64,000 nucleotides of DNA from DATAES01 sp036493595 (GTDB taxonomy: Bacteria; Actinomycetota; Acidimicrobiia; Acidimicrobiales; JACDCH01), in NCBI GenBank assembly GCA_036493595.1, contig DASXPN010000133.1, positions 1 to 64,000 of the forward strand, read 5' to 3'. This document shows, in pieces, positions 25,749 through 33,556 of the stretch (positions within the stretch are counted from its first letter, which is position 1; each line of letters begins with the position of its first letter). The notes below the pieces were generated by a model. That model did no database searches. It saw nothing but the letters and a program-made list of their open reading frames with translations, and was not told where the DNA came from. The position numbers and the translations under genes are program-made.

Positions 25749-26573
25749 ATGGTCGAGACCCACGATCCCGCCGGCTGGTTTCCGGACCCGACCGGGACGC
25801 ACGAGATGCGCTACTGGGATGGCTACGCCTGGCTCGACAACGTCTCCGACCAGGGCACGACGAGCACCGCGCCGCTCGGTGGCAAGCCGATGCCACCCCC
25901 GTCGCAGGTCGCAGCACGGCAGAGCCAACAGGCGCAGGCGCCGACCCCGTCGAAGTCGAAGACGCCCATCATCATCGGTGCGGCGGTCGCGTTCGTCGTC
26001 ATCGTCGCGGCCATCTTCCTCCTCACCCGCGGCGGCGGTGGTGGGGGGGCGACGGCCATCGGCGACAAGCCGGTCACGTTCACCGACGACGGCAAGGATG
26101 CGACCCATCCGGCGATCCACACGTTGAAGGTCGACGGCAACCACGTCGTCACGGTCACCATCGACGGTGACGACCCCGATCTGATCCCAGGGGTCGTCGT
26201 CGAGACGAACCAGAACGTGATCGACTCGGTGAACTCTCAGATCAGCGATCTCAGCGACGTGCTGAGCGGTCAGCTGAAGGACGCGTGCAGCAACCTCCGC
26301 GAGGAGGACATCGGCTCCAAGGGCAACGCCGTCTACTTCGCCGACAAGGCGGGTGGCGCCGGCGAGGAGTTGAAGCGGTTCGTGACCGTGCCGGTGGGCG
26401 GCGACTTCGAGTTCATCGCCGTCCTCGTCGACGACAAGGGCAACTGTCAGGCCGGGAAGTTGACGATGACCCTCCAGGCCATCCCGGCCGACCTCAAGGG
26501 CGCATCGGACCTGTCGGATCTGGCCAGCTCGCTGTCGGACGTCTCCGAGCTCTCCGACTTCCTCTCGAGCTGA
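25749..26573 (+). CDS. DUF2510 single-pass membrane protein
   Basis: A 274-residue protein. A DUF2510 domain (WFPDPTG, MRYWDGYAWLDNVSD; residues 10-34) precedes a Gln/Pro-rich linker, a membrane helix (73-92), a Gly run and an extracytoplasmic domain of about 170 residues. The domain carries a possible Cys pair (DACSNLREE, GNCQAG). The C-terminus is rich in Ser, Asp and Leu and ends SDFLSS. It lies 12 bases before the Hsp70-DUF2510 fusion, which has the same architecture and a similar ending (SDFSS), so the two probably work together. Function unknown. Confidence 0.8.
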   Translation: MVETHDPAGWFPDPTGTHEMRYWDGYAWLDNVSDQGTTSTAPLGGKPMPPPSQVAARQSQQAQAPTPSKSKTPIIIGAAVAFVVIVAAIFLLTRGGGGGGATAIGDKPVTFTDDGKDATHPAIHTLKVDGNHVVTVTIDGDDPDLIPGVVVETNQNVIDSVNSQISDLSDVLSGQLKDACSNLREEDIGSKGNAVYFADKAGGAGEELKRFVTVPVGGDFEFIAVLVDDKGNCQAGKLTMTLQAIPADLKGASDLSDLASSLSDVSELSDFLSS

Positions 26574-26585
26574 CAGGACCAACCC

Positions 26586-28619
26586 ATGCCCTACGTCTTG
26601 GGTATCGATCTCGGTACCACCTATACCGCAGTGGCAACCTACCGGGACGGTCGTGCGCAGATCGTGTCGATCGGCACCCACATGGCGGCGGTCCCCTCCG
26701 TCGTGTTCCTGCGCCAGGACGAGAACGTCCTCACCGGGGAGGCGGCTGACCGCCGCGCGCTGACCGAGCCGGCACGTGTCGCGCGGGAGTTCAAGCGGCG
26801 GGTCGGCGACACCACGCCGATCATGGTCGGCGGCACGCCGTACTCCGCCGAACAGCTGTCCGCCGAGCTGCTGAAGGCCGTGGTCGCCCAGGTTGCGCAA
26901 CTCGAAGGCGGCCCCGCGGAACACGTCGCTGTGTGTCACCCCGCGAACTGGGGTCCGTACAAGAAGGAGTTGCTGGTCCAGACGGTCGAGCTGGCCGACA
27001 TCTCGAACCCGACGTTTGTCACCGAGCCCGAGGCGGCCGCGGTGCACTACGCGTCGACCGAACACGTCGCGCCGGGGGAGATCGTGGCGGTCTACGACCT
27101 CGGCGGCGGCACGTTCGACGCCGCGGTCCTGCGCAAGACCGAGACGGGCTTCGAGATTCTCGGCGACCCGCAAGGCATCGAACGCCTCGGTGGCATCGAC
27201 TTCGACGCGGCGGTGCTCGCCCACGTCCGTGATGCGCTCGGCGGCGCGCTCGACGAGATCGACCAAGACGATCCGACCGTCATCGCCGCCGCCGCCCGCT
27301 TGCGCGAGGAGTGCATCGAAGCGAAGGAAGCGCTGTCGGCGGACAGCGAGACATCCATTCCGGTGCTCCTGCCGAACGTGATGACCGAGGTGCGGCTCAC
27401 CCGCGGTGAATTCGAGTCGATGATTCGTCCGGCGCTCACGCAGACGATCGGCGCGCTCGAGCGGGCGCTGCGATCGGCGAATGTGCAACCAGACGCGATC
27501 AGTCGCGTCCTCCTCGTCGGCGGTTCGTCGCGCATCCCTCTCGTCGCGGAGATGGTGGGCAGCGCGCTCGGCCGTCCCGTCGCGACGGACGCGCATCCGA
27601 AGCACGCGATCGCGCTCGGCGCCGCCATTGCCGGTGCCGCGGCCATCGGCGGCGCGACGACGGCCGAGCTCGCGGCCGCCACCGCAGTGGTGGCCACGCC
27701 TGAAGAGCCGGTCGTGTCGCGGACGCTCACCACCGTGGCGGCTGCCGTGGCGGAGTCAGGCGGCGCGGGATGGCGTCCCGATCCCGCCGGCCGCCACGAA
27801 TACCGCTACTTCGACGGCACGTCGTGGACGGACAACGTCTCCGACGGTGGGACGACGTCGACCGACCCGATGCCGGCCGACACGACGGGCGCCGCGGGTG
27901 CCGCCATCCCGCCCGCGCCGCGGTCGTCACAGAAGCGGAGCTCGAAGCTGCCGATCATCGGAGCAGCCGCGGCCGCGGTCATCGTCCTCATCGTGGCCGT
28001 GCTCGCGCTCAAGGGCGGTGGCGGCGGTGGCGGCGGCGACGGCACCGGTCAGCTGACCGGGAAGGTGGCGACGGGGAAGACCTTCGTCCACCAGATCAAG
28101 GTGCCGGTGGACTCCGCGCTCCTCGTGAAGGTCATCCCGTCCGGCGGCTTCGACGCTGTGCTCTCGCTCGCCGCCGACGCGCCCACGGTCGAGAAGCACC
28201 GCACGACGTTCGGTGGTCAGGGAGCGCTCGACATCCCGAGCGTCGACGCCTTCAGCAATGTCGACGTGTCCGGCGTGAACGGTGGCATCTTCGTGTTCGT
28301 CAACGACGTCGGAGCGGACCAACCCGAGGTGCTCGCACAAGGGTTCCCGTTCGCGGCGACGGTCGACGTGGTCGTAACCGGGGCCGGCGGCACCAGCGGC
28401 AACTTCACGCTGCAGACGGCGCTGCGCGATTTCGCCGGTCCCCCGACGCAGGGCGACACCGGTTTCATCTATTCGGAGATGCTGAAGACCGCATACACGG
28501 GATTCCTCGATGGCACCGCCGACATCAGCGACACGAAGGACTTCGCGGCCCCCAGCGACTTCACCACCGACAGCAGTTTCTCGATTTTCAGCGACCAGTT
28601 CAGCGATTTCTCCAGCTGA
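26586..28619 (+). CDS. Hsp70-DUF2510 membrane fusion protein
   Basis: A 677-residue protein. Residues 1-355 form an Hsp70 ATPase: GIDLGTTYT (6-14), YDLGGGTFD (170-178) and LLVGGSSRIP (309-318). The substrate-binding domain of DnaK is absent. Residues 394-424 are a DUF2510 (GWRPDPAGRHEYRYFDGTSW), then a membrane helix (455-475), a run of Gly, and an external domain of 190 residues with beta-rich repeats ending in a Phe/Ser/Asp tail (SIFSDQFSDFSS). It follows a DUF2510 protein of the same membrane layout. An inside ATPase switch linked to an outside domain is inferred. No DnaJ or GrpE gene is nearby. Confidence 0.85.
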   Translation: MPYVLGIDLGTTYTAVATYRDGRAQIVSIGTHMAAVPSVVFLRQDENVLTGEAADRRALTEPARVAREFKRRVGDTTPIMVGGTPYSAEQLSAELLKAVVAQVAQLEGGPAEHVAVCHPANWGPYKKELLVQTVELADISNPTFVTEPEAAAVHYASTEHVAPGEIVAVYDLGGGTFDAAVLRKTETGFEILGDPQGIERLGGIDFDAAVLAHVRDALGGALDEIDQDDPTVIAAAARLREECIEAKEALSADSETSIPVLLPNVMTEVRLTRGEFESMIRPALTQTIGALERALRSANVQPDAISRVLLVGGSSRIPLVAEMVGSALGRPVATDAHPKHAIALGAAIAGAAAIGGATTAELAAATAVVATPEEPVVSRTLTTVAAAVAESGGAGWRPDPAGRHEYRYFDGTSWTDNVSDGGTTSTDPMPADTTGAAGAAIPPAPRSSQKRSSKLPIIGAAAAAVIVLIVAVLALKGGGGGGGGDGTGQLTGKVATGKTFVHQIKVPVDSALLVKVIPSGGFDAVLSLAADAPTVEKHRTTFGGQGALDIPSVDAFSNVDVSGVNGGIFVFVNDVGADQPEVLAQGFPFAATVDVVVTGAGGTSGNFTLQTALRDFAGPPTQGDTGFIYSEMLKTAYTGFLDGTADISDTKDFAAPSDFTTDSSFSIFSDQFSDFSS

Positions 28620-28641
28620 CCGCTGATCGCCGACCGCCCGC

Positions 28642-29823
28642 TCAGCGGTCGGTGTGGTCCGCGTCGTCGACGGCCTGCATCGCCGCCTCGAGCATGCGAG
28701 CGCTACAGCCGGCCATCTCGACTGGCGGGACTGCCTCCTCGACGATGCGAGCGGCGATGGCACGGAAGGCATCCGCCGCGGGGCCGTCGGCCAGCGCGAC
28801 GGGCATGCCCGTGTCCCCTCCGGCCGCGACGGAGGATTCGAGCGGGACCGAGCCGAGCAACGGCGCGCCGGCCTCGATCGCACACGCTTCGCCGCCGCCC
28901 TCGCCGAACAGCGCGTAGCTCTCGCCGTGCTCGCACGTGAACGCGCTCATGTTCTCGATGACACCCGCGATGCGGAGGTAGTTCTTGCGCGCCATCGAAG
29001 CGGCGCGTACGGCAACCTTCTGTGCCGCCAGCGCCGGTGTCGTGACGATGACGACCTCGGCGCGGGGTACGAGCTTGGCCACGCCCATCTGGACGTCGCC
29101 TGTACCGGGCGGCATGTCGATGAGCAGGTAGTCGAGGTCGTCGCCCCACTCGACGTCCTGTAGGAAATGTTGCACGCCGCGGTTGAGCATCAGCCCGCGC
29201 CACATGAGGGCCGAGCCTTCGTCCTCGACCAGGAACCCCATCGAGACGACACGGATCAAGCCCGCGCCCATCGCGCGCTCGTTGGGCACCATCAGCTTGC
29301 GGTCGTCACGCACGATGCCGGCAAGACGGCCGTCGACGCCGAGCATCCTCGGAACGGAGAATCCCCAGATGTCCGCGTCCAGCACACCGACCTTCAGGCC
29401 CCGCGCCGCGAGCGCGGCTGCGAGGTTCACCGTGACCGACGACTTGCCGACGCCACCCTTGCCCGATGCGATCGTGATCACGCGTGTCGTCGGCGCGACT
29501 GATGTCTGCTCGGTGCGTTGGCTGATGTTGAACCGAGCCCGCTCCATGGCCACGGTCTTCTCGTCGTCGGTCATCTCGGTCCAGTCGAGGTCGACGCGCT
29601 CGACGCCCGGAATCGAACCCACGCGAGTTCGGATGTCGCGCTGGAGCTGCGCCCGTAGGGGACATCCCGCGGTGGTCAATGCGACCGTGACCGTGGCCGT
29701 GCTGCCGTTGACGACCGCGTTTCGGATCATTCCGAGTTCGACGACGTCGGACCCGAGCTCGGGATCGATCACCCCTCGCAGCGCGCCCATCACCTCGGCG
29801 AGATCGACGGTGGATGAAGGCAC
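28642..29823 (-). CDS. mrp: Mrp/NBP35-type iron-sulfur cluster carrier ATPase
   Basis: A 393-residue protein. The N-terminal MIP18/DUF59 domain (1-90, VIDPELGSDVVELGMI) is followed by the ParA-like ATPase with Walker A SGKGGVGKSS and LLIDMPPGTGD. The C-terminal C-x2-C seen in many Mrp proteins is replaced here by a single Cys (AFTCEHGESY), so the cluster ligands may differ. It is divergent from the SufR-like regulator with only 53 bases between them, and with the IscA protein beyond that it forms an iron-sulfur assembly group. Confidence 0.92.
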   Translation of the reverse strand: MPSSTVDLAEVMGALRGVIDPELGSDVVELGMIRNAVVNGSTATVTVALTTAGCPLRAQLQRDIRTRVGSIPGVERVDLDWTEMTDDEKTVAMERARFNISQRTEQTSVAPTTRVITIASGKGGVGKSSVTVNLAAALAARGLKVGVLDADIWGFSVPRMLGVDGRLAGIVRDDRKLMVPNERAMGAGLIRVVSMGFLVEDEGSALMWRGLMLNRGVQHFLQDVEWGDDLDYLLIDMPPGTGDVQMGVAKLVPRAEVVIVTTPALAAQKVAVRAASMARKNYLRIAGVIENMSAFTCEHGESYALFGEGGGEACAIEAGAPLLGSVPLESSVAAGGDTGMPVALADGPAADAFRAIAARIVEEAVPPVEMAGCSARMLEAAMQAVDDADHTDR

Positions 29824-29876
29824 TCGATGATTCTACCGGCGAAGGCCGTGGAATCTCGGGTGTAGCCTGAACTGCA

Positions 29877-30551
29877 GTGAGTGCGGATGCGTCCCGTCTC
29901 GACGTCTTGAAGACGCTCGGCGACAACACCAGGTACGCGATCTATCTCGAGCTGGCTCGAGCCCCGCATCCGCTCGCAACCGCGGACATCGCAGAGACAC
30001 TCGGGCTCCACGTGAACACCGTGCGGCCGCACCTCGAGCGCATGCGCGAGGTCGGGTTGCTCGAGGTGCAGAGCGACAACCGCGGCTCGGTGGGTCGCCC
30101 TCAGCACCGTTACCTGCTGGCGCCCGACGCGCCGTCGCTCGGGCTCGAGCCCCCGACGTTCCCGATCTTGGCCCGCATGCTCCTGCGAGCCGCCCGGCTG
30201 GCCGGTGCCGGCGCCGAGGACGCGGCCGACGCGGGACGGGAGCAGGGACGAGTCGGCGGCGCCAAGGTCAAGCGCCGCTCGTGCATCGATGCCCTCGTCG
30301 GGGAGCTCGATCGTCTCGGCTTCGACCCGGCCATTGCCGGGGACTACGACACCGCCACGATCGCGTTCGCGCACTGCCCGTTCCGCGAGTTGGCCGAGGC
30401 GAACCCTGATCTCGTATGCAGTCTCCACCGCGGCATGGTCGAAGGCTTCGTCGAGGCCGCCGGCGAAGGCGAGGTCGAGGTCACCGAATTCCACACGCTC
30501 GTCCACCGGACCCCCTGCCAAGTCGAGCTGGTGAGTTGTGTGACCGGTTGA
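29877..30551 (+). CDS. SufR-like helix-turn-helix regulator with Cys-rich C-terminus
   Basis: A 224-residue protein. The winged-helix part (VLKTLGDNTRYAIYLEL, ADIAETLGLHVNTVRPHLERM) is followed by a C-terminal domain with HCPFRELAEANPDLVCSL and RTPCQVELVSC. Cys at 136, 167, 181, 214 and 221 could bind an iron-sulfur cluster, as in SufR/Rv1460-type repressors of Fe-S assembly genes, although the spacing is not the cyanobacterial one. GTG start. It lies between mrp (divergent) and the IscA-type gene (downstream), fitting a repressor of both. Confidence 0.82.
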   Translation: MSADASRLDVLKTLGDNTRYAIYLELARAPHPLATADIAETLGLHVNTVRPHLERMREVGLLEVQSDNRGSVGRPQHRYLLAPDAPSLGLEPPTFPILARMLLRAARLAGAGAEDAADAGREQGRVGGAKVKRRSCIDALVGELDRLGFDPAIAGDYDTATIAFAHCPFRELAEANPDLVCSLHRGMVEGFVEAAGEGEVEVTEFHTLVHRTPCQVELVSCVTG

Positions 30552-30591
30552 GCCGGGTAAATTCGTAGGACCGTTCCGAGGAGGATCACTG

Positions 30592-30912
30592 GTGATCACG
30601 CTGACCGACGCAGCCGCAGAGAAGGTGAAGGGCTTGATCGAGGCCGAAGGCGAGCCCGAGCTGGCATTGCGGGTCGCCGTGCGGCCGGGTGGGTGCTCGG
30701 GATTCAGCTACGAGATGTTCTTCGACAGCGACGTGGCCACCGACGACATCACCGGTGACTACGACGGCGTACGAGTCGTGGTCGACCCGTCGAGCGCTCC
30801 GCTGCTCGAGGGCGCGGTGCTCGACTACAAGGACGGGTTGCAGCAGGCCGGGTTCGCCATCAACAACCCCAACGCGCAGCGCACGTGCGGCTGCGGTCAG
30901 AGCTTCTCGTAA
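30592..30912 (+). CDS. IscA/ErpA-type iron-sulfur cluster assembly protein
   Basis: A 106-residue A-type carrier with the three conserved cysteines in RPGGCSGFSY and RTCGCGQSF. It carries a cluster from the SUF scaffold to apo-proteins. Its GTG start follows the good Shine-Dalgarno GAGGAGG at 30578-30584, 40 bases after the SufR-like gene. The 3' end overlaps the convergent gene by 16 bases. Confidence 0.95.
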   Translation: MITLTDAAAEKVKGLIEAEGEPELALRVAVRPGGCSGFSYEMFFDSDVATDDITGDYDGVRVVVDPSSAPLLEGAVLDYKDGLQQAGFAINNPNAQRTCGCGQSFS

Positions 30913-32573
30913 CCCTCGGCTGTTCCGTCGTCGTCGGCGGGCTGCTCGGCCGCTTCGCGGTCGGCGGGCGTCCCCATCGTCGTGTCGTCCTCGCGCGTCG
31001 TGTCGTCCTCGGGCGTCGTCGGGCTCTCGTCGCTCTCCTGTTCCACCACGATCACCTCGGCCCCGGCCGGTAGCGCGTTCATCATCGACTCGAGCACGCC
31101 GGCCGGCAACCAGCCTTCAGGTTCCACGAGCAGGATCGGTCGATCGATCAGCGCGCACGCGTCGGTCCATGCATCCGCGGTCCGCAGGCGATCTCGGGCC
31201 GCCTTCGCATCGTCGTCTCCCCGAGCGAGTGCGGCGAGGCGATCGATGTGCTCGTCGATCGAGTCGATGTCCGGCGGTTCGTCGTAACCGACTGCCGCCC
31301 ATGCCACCCGCCACCGGGCGAGCGCCCGCCGGTGCACGGCACTGACGGTCCGCACGGTCGGCGAAGTCCTCGAGGCCGCACCGACCAACTCGAACTGCGG
31401 ATCGCGAACGCGCAGGAGGTCCTCGACGTCTCGGGGATCGACGTCCGAACCAGCCAGCATCGCCCACCGGCTGCGCGCCGACCGCACCCGCTCGTCGGCG
31501 ATGCTGCGGGCCGTCTCGAGGTGGGCGCGTCGCGCCATGCGCACCTCCTCGTCGTGCAGGTCGGCGGCGAGGTCGACGTCGAAGACCCCGAGCAGATTGG
31601 GCCTGCCTTCGGGCTCCGATTCGATGGCCGGCCCGGCCGCCTGGAGGTCGGCGACTTCGAGCTCGGCGTTGCTCACACGACCTTGCGACCGGTTGTGGAT
31701 CATCAGCCTCCACGCCAGCCCGAGGCCGATCACGAATACGAGCACCGGCACGACCGGAGGAAGGTGCGATTGCAAGAGCAGCAGCCCGGCGCCGCCGAAG
31801 AAGGCGGCGACGCCGACGGCCATGCCGAGGGCACGACGGTTCTGTTCGAGGATCTCTTCGTCGAAGATCTCCGAGTTCCGCCGCTCGTCGAGGTCCGCCT
31901 CGTCGTCGATGTCACCGTCGTCGACGAGCTGCTCGGCGGCTTCGGTGCCGGCGGGCGTCTGCGTGACGGCGGCCCTCGCCTTGCCGTTCCCGCTCGCGCC
32001 GTCACGAGCGTCGGCGCTGCCGTTGCCCGTCGGTGCCGGACGCTCGCGTGCCGTCCCGTTCAGTGCCGCGAGCTCCGCGTCGTACCGAGCGGCGTCTGCC
32101 TCCGCGTCGATCACGGCGGCGGCCGCGTGGCGGATCGCTTCGGGGTGTACCGCCACCGCGCTGGCGGCGGACAGCCGACGGTTCAACGAGTCGACGAACT
32201 CGGCCTCGGTGTTCGAACGGATGCGTTCGCTCATCGACAGCTCGCCCGCGATCTCGCGCAGGTCGGCGAGCGTCGACGCTGTCGCGACAAGCTCGGGGCC
32301 GTCGTCGACCCGCGCCGCGCTCTCGACCAGCCGTGTTCGTTCGGATTCGGTCAGTACCACGGGGTCCGCGCGGCCGGCGTCGGCCCGGGCGGCGAAGGCA
32401 CCCTCAGCCGCGGTGATGTCGCCGACGACCTCGCCACTCAACTCGTCCGCCAGCTGTCGCGCTCGCTCGGGAGGGTCAGCGGCTCGGACGATCCTGGCTC
32501 CGAAGAGGGCGTCCGTGAACACGCGGTGGTCGAGACTCTCGGTCGGCTCGTCTTCGTGGCCTTGCGTCATCAT
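30897..32573 (-). CDS. Two-helix membrane protein of unknown function
   Basis: A 558-residue protein that I do not recognise. The N-terminal 245 residues are acidic, Ala/Glu/Arg-rich and probably helical. Two closely spaced membrane helices follow (249-267, 272-290), then a second long helical part (300-440). The C-terminal domain (PILLVEPEGWLPAGVLESMM, then EVIVVEQESDE) looks alpha/beta. Both large parts would lie on the same side, presumably the cytoplasm. The layout recalls membrane-tethered coiled-coil proteins. Two ATGs are possible (32573, 32570). Confidence 0.65.
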   Translation of the reverse strand: MMTQGHEDEPTESLDHRVFTDALFGARIVRAADPPERARQLADELSGEVVGDITAAEGAFAARADAGRADPVVLTESERTRLVESAARVDDGPELVATASTLADLREIAGELSMSERIRSNTEAEFVDSLNRRLSAASAVAVHPEAIRHAAAAVIDAEADAARYDAELAALNGTARERPAPTGNGSADARDGASGNGKARAAVTQTPAGTEAAEQLVDDGDIDDEADLDERRNSEIFDEEILEQNRRALGMAVGVAAFFGGAGLLLLQSHLPPVVPVLVFVIGLGLAWRLMIHNRSQGRVSNAELEVADLQAAGPAIESEPEGRPNLLGVFDVDLAADLHDEEVRMARRAHLETARSIADERVRSARSRWAMLAGSDVDPRDVEDLLRVRDPQFELVGAASRTSPTVRTVSAVHRRALARWRVAWAAVGYDEPPDIDSIDEHIDRLAALARGDDDAKAARDRLRTADAWTDACALIDRPILLVEPEGWLPAGVLESMMNALPAGAEVIVVEQESDESPTTPEDDTTREDDTTMGTPADREAAEQPADDDGTAEGYEKL

Positions 32574-32669
32574 GGGCAGTCTGTCGCACTCCACCGTTGT
32601 GCCGTTGTCCGCCGCTACTACGCATCGGTTGGTATTACTGACGAGTTAGCTGTTTTGGTGGATTCGTTC

Positions 32670-33533
32670 TCAGCTGCCGAGCTTCGTCAGTGCATCGTGC
32701 AGCTCTCCTTGGTCGAAAATCGTGTCCAGCCGGTTGACGATGGTGCCGTCTTTGCTCGACAGATACAAGGCCGGTTCGAAGGTCAAACCGTAGGCCGAAA
32801 CGACGTCGGTGACCTTCAGCACATTGGGTTGGGCGTCGGCCACGGTCGGATACACCTCGCTGTGCAGCATCTTGATCTGCGGGAACGCATCCTTCTGCGA
32901 GACCAGCACGTCGAGCACCGGTCCGCAGATGGCCTGCTGGCAGAACTGAGGGGTGGCGACGAGAAAGGCGACCGTGGTCCCTCCCGCCAGTGCCTCGCGC
33001 AGCGTCACGTCGTGCAGCGGGCATGGCGGGTTGCGCGTGCAGAGCAACTCGACCCCGCGCTGGTCGGCCACGGTCGGCGTGTCGAACGGGATCATCTTCT
33101 GGCCGACGGCGACGACGGTCGTGGTCGTGCCGATCTGCATCTCGGTGGCGATCGGGGTGCCCTTGACCGCGGCGCTGATCGAGTACATCCCGGCCGCGGG
33201 CGGCGTGAAGATCACCGGGTAGTACGCCTTCGGGATCCCCTGAGTGTGCGCCGGCACCGTGACCGGCGAACCGATGCGTTGGCCGTTCGACTCGACGGTG
33301 AACACGAGCGGGTCGCTGGTCGGCGGCGTCGCCAGGACAACGCCGTCACGATCTGCGATGCCGAGTGTGACTCGCTGCGGCGATCCGGGCAGCAGGGCCG
33401 ACGTGTCGGAGAACGAGATCATCGTGAACTCCGGTCGCTGGTCGCTGGTCTTGTTCCCGCCGCTACATGCCGCCAGCAGCGCGGCCGCGCCCGAGCCGGC
33501 GATGAAGGTCCGGCGACTGATACCTGCAGTCAC
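32670..33533 (-). CDS. Tat-exported lipoprotein with thioredoxin-like domain
   Basis: A 287-residue protein. The N-terminus has twin Arg (SRRTFIAGSG) and a lipobox ending at Cys23 (LLAACSGG), so it should be folded before export and lipid-anchored. An immunoglobulin-like part (40-130) is followed by a thioredoxin-like domain with GGTTVAFLVATPQFCQQAIC and a C-x4-C instead of C-x2-C, so redox activity is uncertain. It is divergent from the [2Fe-2S]/molybdopterin hybrid gene, with a gap of 23 bases. Confidence 0.8.
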   Translation of the reverse strand: MTAGISRRTFIAGSGAAALLAACSGGNKTSDQRPEFTMISFSDTSALLPGSPQRVTLGIADRDGVVLATPPTSDPLVFTVESNGQRIGSPVTVPAHTQGIPKAYYPVIFTPPAAGMYSISAAVKGTPIATEMQIGTTTTVVAVGQKMIPFDTPTVADQRGVELLCTRNPPCPLHDVTLREALAGGTTVAFLVATPQFCQQAICGPVLDVLVSQKDAFPQIKMLHSEVYPTVADAQPNVLKVTDVVSAYGLTFEPALYLSSKDGTIVNRLDTIFDQGELHDALTKLGS

Positions 33534-33556
33534 CCGGCGAACCTATCGTCACCGCG

